Source of the DNA: Lepeophtheirus salmonis | Taxonomy: Eukaryota; Arthropoda; Copepoda; Siphonostomatoida; Caligidae | Assembly: GCF_016086655.4 (NCBI RefSeq) | Contig: NC_052138.2 | Span: 36,963,403 to 37,027,402, forward strand | DNA: 64,000 bases | Direction of reading: 5' to 3' | Part shown: one piece after another, positions 10,715-22,879 of the stretch | Numbering within the stretch: the stretch's first letter is position 1 | Layout: every line of letters begins with the position of its first letter | Program-made: the position numbers and the translations under genes | The notes under the pieces: model-generated | What the model was told of the DNA's origin: nothing | The model's database searches: none | What the model saw: the letters and a program-made list of their open reading frames with translations, nothing else

Positions 10715-12344
10715 CCTACGTTCTCGATCTAAAACCTTGTTAATAATCCATGAGGTAGATGAATAAAATAATAAATATCCTGGGATATTTTATAGAAGGA
10801 TACTAAAGTTGCATATTAAATCAGTATCTATGGGTTTGTAAAAGAAAAATGCTGAAACACATTTTTTCTTTTTTAACATTATTCATCTTTATTCCATCAA
10901 GATGAATATTTATTCATCTATAAAATATTCATGATCGATCTTATACATAGAATAGCGTAAATTTGCCTGTAAACAATTCCATTTATTTCAGCAATCGCCT
11001 ACTACACATGACGTAGTAACTAAAGTCAGTTAAGATGTTTGTATTTTTCTTTTGGACCGGGTGTTGATGATGTAAACTAAAAAATTGAGACCTTAACGAG
11101 TTATTCCTCAAATTGACAAAGTTACACCAAAACAAGGATGCTTTTAGATTGATATTTTTTTTTATAATGCACCATACATCAGTCGGAAAAGTCTTTTGAA
11201 CATTGTTGAACTTTATGCATTATCAATTTAAAGAAATTGATCTTTTCTTGCCCAATGACATCATAGATGCCAGAGGACTTTAAGTAGAAATTCTCAAATA
11301 CGAATATGATATTGGATCTTATCAATTTCTAATCAAATATTTAAAATAACTGTTGTAACTCTCATCATCACTTTCCTCATGCACGTCGTATTCCTAAATT
11401 ATAAATTTGTATGCATAGTATAGAAAACACTATTTTTTACTAATTTTCAATAGTATTGTAATATTCAAACAAGGGATTAATTAAATTTAAATCAAATAAT
11501 TTGGTATTAGCCTTAACTAATTGATTGACCGTTGTGGTTGTCTTTATTTAAAGGAACTACAAGGTAATCATTTCTCAATCAAAAAATATCTGGACTTTGA
11601 TGAGAAGAAATCTTGGTCCCTTTCCTCTGCTTCATGAGAATGACTAATTAATGAATGAAATATATTCGTATTATCTTGAAATATCCTTATCCAAAAGGAT
11701 GATAGCTCTTCGATATCTTCGTGAGTCAGTCCTTGCTAACTAAAGAAAGAGATTCCAAGGATTGAACTTAATTTACATTGGCATCAAAATGAGAAAAGGC
11801 AGACCATACTCATCTGGAAACACGTTCTAAAAAGAGAAAAACACAACAGCATTGTAAAACCCTGTAATAGTAACAGTGACTAATAGATGGATTATTTTTA
11901 ATGTATTTAAATCCAAATTGTAATAGAAGGACAACGAGCGACAAGGATTTCATACGTTTCTGATTTCTTGAAAAGAGTAGATTCTTGAAATTAACTTCTT
12001 GGGTAGTCCAACTCATCTTTGAAAGAACCACTTTGAGTCAAGAATACTTTTAATTTAATGATCACATAGTAAAATCCCTTTCATAAAGTCTCAAATAATA
12101 ATGAGTAATAAAATTATAGTGCTTTTGTCAACAGGTGATTCTACTTCGTCTGAAGTCTTTCTTTAGCTAGTACTCTTTGGCCAGGTTTATTATTTTCCCA
12201 CAATGTGGCACGTCTCACTGATGATGCGTTTACAAACGAATATATGTAAACAATGTACATGCCCTTTTAAAACTGGAATGGTATAAATCAATAGATAAAA
12301 GCAATTTTTATAGTTCTTGCTGCTTTTTGGGAGAAATAAAGGGA
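10715..12344. other. no gene seen
   Basis: AT-rich sequence with no recognised motif. Confidence 0.5.
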
Positions 12345-12741
12345 AATGCAGCGTCAGCAGATCCAAAATGTTGGAGATGAAGAAATGATCCGTCAAAAAG
12401 CCGAATTGGATCCGGAGGAGTGAAAGAAAACAGTCCAGGCAAATCCTCTCAAGTCCATGTGGGCTCATGCAAGATATCTCGTGCATTCTAACCAAACTGT
12501 CCAGAGCTTTTTAAAAAATTGTGTAGAAGAGTCATGAGAGTAGAGAGACTCCTTTTGATATCAACAATGAAAGAAACCCATCTTCTTTATTGTGAGACTC
12601 TTTTGAACTCTTTTTTGACACTTTTGATCCCTCTTCCAGCAATGATACTAACTAGTTATACTATTAATTTGTTGAAATTATATTTTTCATTAATAAATGA
12701 AATCTTTTAGAAGTTTAAAATTCAAAGTGCTCACCACTCTG
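12345..12741 (+). mobile_element. family A copy 3, decayed
   Basis: The copy aligns to copy 8 from 'gcgtcagcagatccaaaatg' (12351) through the helix-turn-helix region and the conserved 'aatgaaagaaacccatcttc' block at 12567. It jumps from there straight to 'actcttttgaactcttttt', which is the junction of the family-wide internal deletion. A further deletion removes the C-terminal coding part. The 3' end (caaagtgctcaccactctg) has lost about 12 bp of the inverted repeat and ends at 12741 beside TA. The 5' inverted repeat is gone. Confidence 0.7.
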
Positions 12742-14379
12742 TATATACCATGATTGTGTTATATATATATATATTTATTTCTTCATTATAAAAATGTATT
12801 CCTTCTACAAGGAATTTTTATTTCGAACTACCATTAGTTTGAAACTACTTCAAAAGTCAAATAATATATTTGAACTAAATATATATATTTTTAAATAAAA
12901 AAAAAGAACAATTTAACAAACAATAACTTATATATAAATGTGAAAGCCTTTAAATATACAATATTTTTTGTGCAAGTATTAGAAACTTTTTTGGTATACC
13001 AATCTCAAGTGAAGCTCTATATATATTATATATACTTTATAAGTAAGATTTTGCAAATTATTTGTATAAAAGAAAAATCTTTCACTTAGATGGAGGACGT
13101 AAAAGGAAAAGAGTCCCTTTTCCAACGAAAGTGCAATTATTAGTTATTATGAATAATTTTAGGAGGAATAAAGTATGTTAGATAGTTTTTGATCGTAGAA
13201 AATAAATGTTTTGAATTTGTAAAAAGTTTTCAAAACAGTGTTTGAGGTCAATAAAAAGCATGATGGTCTCTCATGGTTCATATTTCCATCCCATCTCTTT
13301 GTGCTCAAAAATGTTTGTAAATTTACTTACTAAATATAGATTTTTTAAATTTCTTTTCGATCAGTGCTGTTTATATCTAATCTAATTCAACATCATGAAA
13401 GCCAAGCTACTGTAATTTCAAACATTCACCCAATTGTCAGGAATACCAGATCATTTTTTTATTTTTCAACACCTCGTCACTTCATACTTTTTACAACTCT
13501 AATTTCAAAATATTCCATGCAAAAAAAAGAAAAAAAAGAAGTACTTTATGAAGGTTTATTAAATAATTATATGTATATAAGATTTTTACAGAAAGAGTTG
13601 CAAAATCAACCGGGGTTCAGTAACTTCAATGACTTCAAAATTTACATAAATGAAAAAAAAATAGGCCATGAAAAGGTTGCATTAACTTATATATAAATAT
13701 ATGTATGTATGTGAATAATATTTATAATAAATAATGACACAAGCACAATTTAAATCACAAGGTTAGTTAGACATTACCTTGATCTATTTACAGGGTTCAT
13801 TGAAATTAAAAAAAGATAACACTCCCCTATAATTTTGGAAAGTCAGATTCATAACTTTCAAATCTGCAGTCTTTAGTCATATATAAGAACTGAAAAAATC
13901 CTATGTGAGCCTGACATTTCCTGATAGTGCTCTTAAACATAACCAGAGTTGATATCTTTGATTCAATAACAGCTGTCTATGAAAGGAGAATTAGATGAAA
14001 AAAAGAAGGTGTTTTACATATAACCTTTGTTCCTTCTGTTCAAGCCTAGTGACTCATGAAATTTGCCTTGTTTATGGTTTATCCGTTATATTGACAAAGT
14101 CGACAACGGTCTTCCATTAATTTGATGCATCTCTCAGTGAAGACGTTGTAAATGTCCGATATATAAGGTAAAGGCAAAATTTGAGTGTTCCACGAGGAAT
14201 ATTGGGGTAAATCGACATTGCTTCTATAAAATTCACAAATACAGTGTGGTCCAGATAAATTGGTAAAATATTTAATTGCTTGTAACGAACGAACTATATA
14301 CAGTAAAGCTATATTTTTTTTTTATTTGAAAGGTAAATTTAATGATATTCAATTATCTATAATGAGGTTTCCCTCTCTT
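12742..14379. other. no gene supported
   Basis: (TA)n runs lie near 12760-12775. An open frame of 110 codons at 13364-13696 has a CTG start and no recognised motif, so I treat it as chance. Otherwise AT-rich. Confidence 0.45.
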
Positions 14380-14985
14380 GATAACCATGGCGACAAGGTA
14401 TCACAGGTTTTGGCGGTCCTAAGCAACCTCGCGCAGATCTTGCGTGGCCATTGTACTCACTCTAATTTGGCATATTTAATTTACCTTTTACGAGGTTGTT
14501 TAATGCTTTCAATAGCATTTTTTAAGCACTTCTTCTATGTAACTTGAGGTCCAGGGTGTATTTTGGATATTAGAAGAGTTTTTATGCTCAGAGACGCCCT
14601 GATGGAAGAATTTAACCTGCCTCAGGGGCCAGCATACACAACCCGTGGGCGTTTGTGTATTCTATCACATTTTAAAGGGTTTTTGGAGCCTAGAAATTCA
14701 GACATGGTGCAGTTTTAACTGCCTGGAGGCCAAGTATGTACAAAAATACAGCCAGGGTGTATTTTGGAGTTCCTTGATGCTCAGGAAGGGACAACAGATT
14801 AATTGAGCTTGCCTTGGGACCAGGAGTTTACCTGCACAGCCCGTGGGCTGGCTTGTATTATAGAATACCAGAAGGGTTCACTGGTGCCTAGAAACACGGC
14901 TGCAGTAAAGTTTAAACCATATTTTGGCCCAGCAGTTAAACAAGTTGTGTTTCAACTATTTGAAGGAATAACTATCAGTTGTTAA
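14380..14985 (+). pseudogene. coding-like segment with an in-frame 201-bp tandem repeat
   Basis: Two tandem units begin PGCIL at 14551 and 14752, exactly 201 bp (67 codons) apart. They keep one reading frame and similar peptides: NLPQGPAYTTRGRLCIL against SLPWDQEFTCTARGLACII, and FLEPRNSDMVQF against SLVPRNTAAVKF. Only two TAA stops (after MVQF and after GTTD) interrupt the frame, which ends at 14983-14985 after a unique tail (KPYFGPAVKQ). DNA identity between units is modest while peptide similarity is clear, as expected of former coding sequence. The segment is also richer in G+C than its surroundings. I do not recognise the family. Confidence 0.5.
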
Positions 14986-15640
14986 AAAATCATTTAAAAA
15001 AAAGACTAATTATATTTTACTGTATATAATAGAAGATCAAATTTAGTTCATTGACGTAATAATATCCTTTTTTCGTATTGATTTGATTGATTATCTAATA
15101 TGAATATAACAAATCACAATTACTTTTAACTATAAATAAAATTTATGATATAATATAATATACAAGTTATGTTTTTACATTGTAGATATATAATATATCG
15201 ATTTGTAAAATATATATATATAAAAATGGTTTTCTTATGATAAATTGTTTTGTTTCATACAAGGGGGGGGGGAAAGTAGAAAAAATTAGAGGGACAAGCG
15301 AGCCTTAATAAATTCTAGTAAATCTAAATAGTGATTAAATAGCAAATCAATATATCAGAGTCTTAAAGCTCTTTTCTGTTTTCGTCCAAGAGGTCCAACG
15401 GTTGATCACCGACCTATATAATAACTGGACGCACAAGAGAAAAAGAACGACTTGTCTTTCAGCTGTTGACAACAACTTAAAATACTACTACTTGGTTTAT
15501 TTATTTCATAGATTATACAATAAAATATCACTTGACTCTTCTTTTCTGTTCTTATTGAGTATTCAGTTATTATATAGGTCGGTGCATTCGATCCACAAGT
15601 CTACGGGCGTCATAGATGATTAAACTTTGTGGTGGGGCTT
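14986..15640. other. no gene seen
   Basis: A G9 run lies at 15265-15273. Otherwise AT-rich. Confidence 0.5.
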
Positions 15641-16140
15641 GTTTTTTTATTTTTTTTCTTCAAAAAGTTCAAAAATCCTATTCACAAAAGAATAAATTTT
15701 TTGGAAAAAGATTTCAAAATCCATAGTTATTCAAAAATTAAATTTTCTGCAATAAAATAAATTTTTTTTAGACTTTTTGAAAAAAAAAATCAAAAATCCT
15801 TAGTATTCATAGAAAATAATTGTTTTGGAAAACAGTTTCAAAAATTAAATTTCAAAAAATTTAAAAAACTCATAGCTATTATCAGAAAATTAATTTTTTT
15901 GATTAAAAAATTAAACTTTTAATATTAAACTTTTTCAAAAAAAAAAAAAAAAAAAAAAAATAATAGTTATTCATATAATAAAATTTTTTTGGAAAAAAAA
16001 TGGGGAAATTATTTTTTTTGAAATTTTTTGACAGACTAAATTTATCTTAAAATATTAAAATTTTGGTAACATAAATTCTTAAAATTTTAGCAACATAAAT
16101 TCATATAATTTCTAGCAAAAAATCCTTAATTTGGTGGGGC
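15631..16140. repeat. degenerate AT-rich tandem array flanked by ggtggggc
   Basis: About 500 bp consist of degenerate units such as 'ccatagttattcaaaaatta' with poly(A) and poly(T) runs (A25 near 15936-15960). The array is bracketed by ggtggggc at 15631 and 16133. The unit length is irregular, roughly 60-80 bp. It carries no gene. Confidence 0.6.
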
Positions 16141-17458
16141 CTACAACCCTTCCAGCCCTCCCCTTAAGGACCCCTTTGAAGTCTGTGGAGGCCAAAGGGG
16201 ATCTTGTACCTATTTGAGGGAGCAGCATATGTCCCTAACTGCACTTGGCTGACACTATAATATTTCTTAAAATGGTTGGATTGTAGAGGAGATGTCATCA
16301 CATACTACTCCACCATTTAAAAAAATCATTGATGCAATTGCAAATAAATTTTTAATGGACCATTAAACAGGGGAAAATGTTACTTTCTTAGCATATGACT
16401 TCGGTTTTAATCACTTTTTTTTGGAAACTTTCAATTCTAATTTTAGATTTGTTATTTGGAGCAAATTATTCGTTTTCAGAAAAAACTTTGATTTCTAATT
16501 AAAGAGGTGATATTTGCAGCAAATTATTCATTTTCTAAAAAAAATATAAACATCTAAAAATATTATTCAATTCCTTTCAAAACCTTGTTTTGAACCAAAA
16601 ATCTTCTATTTGGACCGATTTCAAAATAAAACAAAAAAACGTTTTTGTAGTAGAAATAGAAAAGAAATATAATTTTATGCAAGTTTAAATGCAAGAACAA
16701 ATTATTAAATAAAAAAAATGACAATGATAGACGACAATATTTTCAAATTTATGAACACAATGAGATATAAAAAGTCAGCCTAGACATGAGTAAATGGTGT
16801 ATTTATTCATACTTTTGAAATTTGATTTTGACAGCGTGGCCCGTCACCCTTAAAATATGTAATAATGTCATGTGGTTTCAAAAATGTATATATTTTTTTA
16901 AGCAACAGTAACTCGGTTTATACTTCCCTTTTGATATATTTCCCTCTCCCAACACAGGGAGATCCACAGGATTATATTTGGTGGGGGAGGGGATCTAATG
17001 CCCTTCCAGGCCACTCCCAGAGAACGCCCCAGCAAACTCTTTTGTGTATTTAGCTATTATATTGGATACATCAAATTACTATTTGAGAAAGATCAATATT
17101 TGTCTTAACAGATCATACAGCTCTCAACTTCAATGTGGATGAATTTGTTAGCCGATTGTGTAACCTCTGTACACTATTCTATCCACCTTTTCTACGAAGC
17201 TCAGTGTTCACCTGACTTTTATGCTCAATCTTGTTACCACAATACAATGGTCTAAAGTAGAAAGAAAGGTTGCTAGGTGTTGAATATATTCTTATTTATT
17301 TTTCAATGTAACAACATCAATTGTCAGTTAACAAGACTTAGACTGTTTGATTTGCTTCATGAACCTTATCTTTTATCACAAGTCGTATGAATTTGATATC
17401 CACATTTCAACAAAAATTAAATAGGTTTTTCAATCCTAAGAATGAATAATTCAATCAT
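16141..17458. other. no gene supported; two GC-richer repeat fragments
   Basis: Segments at 16134-16215 (cctacaacccttccagccct) and 16960-17035 (tgcccttccaggccactccc) are richer in G+C and resemble each other, so they are probably fragments of one repeat. Between them I see only AT-rich DNA. Confidence 0.45.
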
Positions 17459-17990
17459 TTGACAATAATAAGTACTCTGTACCATATAGAAGATGTTGCA
17501 TCTTTTCTTCTGAAGTATGACGATGTAACTAATCAGGTAGTTTGTATTGCTACATGTTTTATAAACTTAAAATTCCAGAAAGTTATATTCTGTGAAGGTG
17601 TCCTCATTCGACTACATCTGGTTGAGCCTTTCCTTTCATTGACTACATCGGTAATAAAAACAACTCATAGCAAAACTTTTCCAAAACTTACGCAAGGAAT
17701 TACAGATATACCTAGATCCTTTACTTTTACTACAAGAAGAGGAACTAGCCTTGTTGTAGGAGAGGTTCTATGACTGAAAGTATTAAGAAAAACGTTGCAA
17801 TAGTATATTTGATGCAGTAAGTATAATCAAACATGATTATTTAGACGATACTTTCTGAATTGGTCAAAGGATTTTAAAGGTAGAAAAATGACATTTTTGG
17901 CTTTGATGAATATGACAAGTCTGCTTAATAATCCCTCATTCACATGATCCACCAAAGTTAGAAAAATTCCCCACACACAGTTTGAGGGCA

Positions 17991-18068
17991 GAACACAGTG
18001 AAGACTTAATCAACTACAAATTTTACACAGAACACAGTGAATACTTAATCAACTACAAACTTTACAGA
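17991..18068. repeat. 39-bp tandem duplication
   Basis: Two 39-bp units (17991-18029 and 18030-18068) begin with gaacacagtg and differ at only a few bases. The unit is a multiple of three, and in one frame both read EHSE-LINYK. It lies in a segment with other coding-like frames (see 18046-18291). Confidence 0.9.
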
Positions 18069-18291
18069 AGAGATACTAAGCAGCCGAGTTGAACATTATC
18101 ATCTAATGTCAAGACCAGATCAACGTCTACATCTTGAAGTCCGCTCTACCCGAGGGCTTACCCAAGTCACTTTCACTACCAATATCCTGCGATCTTTTGC
18201 ATCTTATGAGACACCACAAGACGATACTACTAAATACTTATGCCATAAATTTGTAATTTTTTTTCGGTATTTCCTGTAATTTGAGAATACT
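18046..18291 (+). pseudogene. coding-like frame of unknown family
   Basis: A frame of about 80 codons without stops reads SRVEHYHLMSRPDQRLHLEV, then TRGLTQVTFTTNILRSFASY and PQDDTTKYLCHKF before TAA. The amino-acid mix is far more protein-like than the I/K/N/F-rich chance frames nearby. Another open frame upstream (17459-17773, 104 codons, TTG start) includes VLIRLHLVEPFLSLTTS. Both could be exons or a decayed element. No family recognised. Confidence 0.3.
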
Positions 18292-21200
18292 AAAGTAACG
18301 CTAATATTATAAAAGTGGTAGGCGCATTAACCTTATCTTATTACCATTCTAAAGGATTTTTGATTAATTTCTTTGACATTTTGTTAGTGCAATGAACTTT
18401 CAAAAAAGTAGAAAAAATCAATTTGTTTGAGTAAAAGGATAATTATATTATATGGAATTATCACCTCCTTGCTTTTGAGTTAGTTTTTTTCGCAGACGTA
18501 TATTTATTTAATAAGATAAAGTTTTATTAGTAATAATATAGAGAGTTTGTCAGTAATTTAACTTCTTCTTTTATGAAAGTTTTATTTAATGAGTTTATTA
18601 CGCCTTTATTTAAACAATATTGAGTTATCTATTATTTGAAATAAAACTCTAAGCTTATCAATCAAAATGACAAATGTAACATTTTGACAGGACGCTTTTG
18701 TATGAATACAAATGGAGATTTTTATGCTATGAACACAAAAATATCTAGAGTAAACTACTATTAATAATACATGTAAGGTTTTTCCTGACGTCACATAATG
18801 CATTATCAGACAAAGTGACGCTTTCTTGGAGGATCTAGAGCTAATATATTTAAAAAAACATATATGGACGAATTTTCAAAACAACTCAAATGAACACCAT
18901 CAAACTGCTTTAAAAAGAAACACACATAAGGTAATTTGGTGCAAAACAAACAAACAACAACAACAAAAAACAGTGATATTTAAACAAAATTAACTTAATA
19001 ATAATTATAATTATGAGTCGGTTTTTAAATGGATAGATTTTAATATAAACAAAGTACGGCTAGTTATATATGCTGGTCTCTCAAATAGGTCCAAGGTCCC
19101 TCTGGTCTCTACAGACTCATGGATTGAACGTTGGACCTCTTGGCGGTGTTTGACGAAAATGGAAGAGAACTAAGACTATGATAAATTGATTTTGTTTATT
19201 ATCAATTTTGTAAGAGGAACCATATTTTTTTAGGAAGGGATCAATTAGCACTCGCTTGTTTACACCATCTCTCTTTTTATTGTGATTATTTTCTAATTTC
19301 CTTTCAGAAAAACTCATAGTCGTTAAATATACAAATAATTCATATATATATATATATAAACAGAAAAACACCCAGCATCTTGGACATCTAATCCGTCAGT
19401 TTTGTGGGGATAAAGTATGTCACAATAACCCCAACAAAACTCTTTTCTGTAGGAATCATGTTATAAATATACAAAAGTATCATATTAATTTTATGTTAAA
19501 ACTTCAAAACAGAAGAAAAACTGCGGATTCATGGAGAAAAGCAAAGTTAACCACTAAAAACTTCTCAGAACGGTAATGAAAAAGTATCCCTTCACTACTG
19601 ATCCGACTATTCACAGTCTTCTTTCAAATTGACAATGATGGAGAATGTTTTTGAGTTAAAGTTATGGCTTTCAACTATCAAATGATCTATTTTTAAACTT
19701 TTTAAATATTGTCTTCGTGAAACCATAAGCCTCTAAATGAAAAGAACACATTATCAATTTTAATAAAAAAAATATTTGTATTTTATTTCTTAGACATATT
19801 TCAATTATAATTCGTCCATTTTAAAAAAAAGTTTCTTCATGTGACAAAAATGCACTGATTCAGATTCCTCTTGTAAATGATTTTTCTTCTTCTATTTAAT
19901 CCTATTTTGGATTACAAGTCTCATATAAAAAAGTAAACAACATACCTATTACCAGGAGATTATCATTAATTTCACCCCTCGGCGAATTGGAACATAAAAT
20001 AATGAATTCATTTTTCGCCCTTCGCCGCTCTCAATGAATGCCTTTTTCCTAAAGCTCATAAAAAAATTTTGTTTGAAAAAAAGAGGGGTTTATATAGGTA
20101 GATAGATTGAGATGACCCTATTGTGACCTTCCTCCTTTCCTGGTTATTAAGCACCACTGTTGTAGACTAAACTTTGAACTCTCAAAATTTGATTGATTTA
20201 TTTAAAAATGTTATACTTAAAATTCTATTTAATTATTTATTTCGCGAAGCAAAACTCATATCTTGGACTTTCAAGAAGGAATGAAGATGTCTCAACTTAT
20301 TATACTTCCATTGTTGTAGAAGAATGGATGTTTAAAAGAAAAAATATTAATTTGTTAGTGTAATGATGTTGTGCAAAAAAAAAAAAAAAAAAAAATCTGG
20401 AGTTATTACCTTTGTATATATTTCAGAATAGTTAATAATATGTAAATGCAAGCAAGTCAATAATTCCTTTTAAATAGTGATCATTGATGAAAATAAAAAT
20501 TAACGAACCAAACAATTAGAGATTCGATAATGGTTTTTTGGATACATCATTCTGCTCTTGCAATATTTATAACATAAGCAAACTTTCTTCACCTATATTC
20601 AACACTACATCAGTGATCAATTTTAAAATATAATTGGAGTGAAGGCAGATTTTTATTCGAACGCATCTATCGAAATTTTTAAGTTATGTAAGATCAAGCA
20701 CATATATTTGTAATTTCATAACCGAATAATGGATATTATGCATAAAAATATGAAAATTACAAATTTAAAATTTTGGGTATTGTATTCATGCTAATAAAAT
20801 TATTACAAAATACTTATTTAGAAACACAAATGACTGTAGACCCTATGAGCACTGAAGGGCTAAGCGATTTATAAATGTATAATGTATATACATTATAATG
20901 TTTGAGACTTGTGGCACTCTTGAGTTAATGAGCTCTACTAATAACTGGAGGAAGCGAGGCTTAATCAGTTATCCTTATGTAGGCGGGAGTTTATTTTTTA
21001 TGGTTAAAAATGAAAATGGCGAAACTTATTTGACTATGTGTAATATACTCCATTTAAATTTCCTCAGCATCAGAATATCTATGTGAAGTCACGTGCTACA
21101 ATTAATATACCTTCCACAATGATAAAATTTCGGAACTGAAAGAAAAAATTGTTCGATTAAAAAAAAAAAATGAGAGTTGAATAAGGGCTTCAACCTGGGA

Positions 21201-22033
21201 TTGCCACAAATTTTACCTTAAACATTTTACAATAATAAAAAAATTAATTTAGAAATTATCTCTATGGCATAGGATGTATGACGTAAATATAGAATTAAGA
21301 AAAATAAAAGATTGAAGGGATGATCATCAAATGACGGTTTATTTCTTGTTTATAAATCAGTTTTAGACCTGACCGTCCCAAGGAACTTTACTGGCAGAAC
21401 ACTAATTAGAAGTAAGTAAAATATATAATAAAAAGTGTTACTTCAATTGAAAAGTGAATTTTTTTTTTTTGTTAAGTTACATGATTGTATTTCAAATACA
21501 TGTTGAACATCCTAATAATTAATGCCTGCTTTAATGTGACCTTGGTTGTGAATAAAAGTTTTCAGTGCTTTTTAATAGTTCTATACATAAAATAAATGTC
21601 AATTATGAAGGTTATGCTCAAAAGTTGAGACACTATTAATTCAAATAAAATGAATACAAAAAAATATTGTTTTGTAGCAGTAAAATTACTTTCTTAATGT
21701 CTAAGTTTCAACTCAATTCAATTTAATTAAAAGAATTAAGTACATTTTTTTGTCACAAAAACAACAATAAAATCTGGGTCCGATACAAAAAAATAAAATA
21801 ATTGGAAAGTAACTTAAACAGGGGTTTTCTTTGAATTGATAGATGGGATTTTTTTAACGATTACGAATGATGTATTTATGTTATCCTTATTAAATACAAG
21901 CATTAACCATAAAAAATAAAATACCTACAACCAAACCACTGACAGCCAACCCCCGATTGATTGGGTACGTAAATATTTCATCTGTTTAGGTTGTTATCAG
22001 CCGAAAAACGTGCATACCATTAAAAAAAACTGA
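18292..22033. other. no gene seen in 3.7 kb
   Basis: Contents: one TGACGTCA palindrome at 18786-18793, a (TA)n run near 19345-19358 and A21 at 20375-20395. A minus-strand frame at 19371-19117 has no recognisable motif. No element ends recognised. Confidence 0.5.
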
Positions 22034-22250
22034 ATGGAACAACGTAGCTCAATGGACAACGCGTTCAGGGAAAATTATTCTCTTGAACTCAATATGCGTT
22101 TGTTTGCGCCCCGGTAGGTCCTAGAATAGGAAATATACTTTATGTTTAATGAAAATAAAGAAGAATCGTTTGTCAAATGGAGTAATTGTAAAAATATAAT
22201 GTTTCTTATACTTAATCAGTTCAACTCCATCTGACCAATTAAAGGAACAT
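22034..22250 (+). mobile_element. tRNA-derived SINE, copy 2
   Basis: The plus-strand copy begins near 22034 (atggaacaacgtagctcaat). The box A-like motif gtagctcaatgg is at 22044-22055. A degenerate box B region follows about 45-55 bp later (cgccccggtaggtcctag). The unique 3' body ends with the shared tail cttaatcagttcaactccat then caattaaaggaacat at 22250, followed by an A-rich run. It is preceded by A8. Such elements are transcribed by RNA polymerase III and copied by a partner LINE. Confidence 0.78.
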
Positions 22251-22879
22251 GAAAAAAATATTATGTAACCCTTTCATGGACTCAAAATAACTCTCCAGAA
22301 TGGCTACTTCAACACTTTTCACGCATAAATATAGAGTTGAAGATAGAGAGAGAAAGATATTGCACGTTTTGTAAGTTCAGTCTATAACCTTCTAAACATC
22401 TGTTCTACAATTGCCCAAAAGGAATTCCCTTAGTGCACATGAACACTAAATTTCCGAGGCAATACTGCAAATACAGAATAACGGAATATTTATGGTAGAT
22501 CAGACAGAGAAGAAAAAAGATAGGGTTGTCATTAAAGTCTCATTCGGCGATATAATCAGAAGGCCTCATAGGATGACAGACTATTCCTTTTTTTGGATTA
22601 AGCACAGTTTGTTTATCCTTTTACTAACGTTATGTAGTTTATATGGTAGAACAAAAAAAATAATAAAAAATAACAAGTAAAGCTTGGTTTGTAATGTCAA
22701 GGCCTAACCAGGAATTTCACTTTAAAATAGAGTATACAAAGTACAACAAGGAAATTTTCTGCATCATTAAAATTAAGTTCTTGTCCTAATTAAGGTTTCA
22801 GGTGATATCTCAAGCAATGTTCCAATACATGTGTGTTTTTTTTTCTTGTGCATTGTTTTGATTTGATCAAAATTGGACA
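22251..22879. other. no gene seen
   Basis: AT-rich; a short frame at 22492-22680 has no recognised motif. Confidence 0.45.

Noticed and set aside
12190..12495. Minus-strand open frame of 101 codons
   Set aside because: Its upper part lies antisense to the family A copy 3 coding remnant and shows no motif of its own.
13364..13696. Plus-strand open frame of 110 codons
   Set aside because: CTG start, no splice-site support, no recognised motif; about this many long frames are expected by chance in 64 kb of this DNA.
15380..19150. Shared 14-mer caagaggtccaacg at about 15388 (+) and 19136 (-)
   Set aside because: The similarity does not extend far enough on either side to call a repeat.
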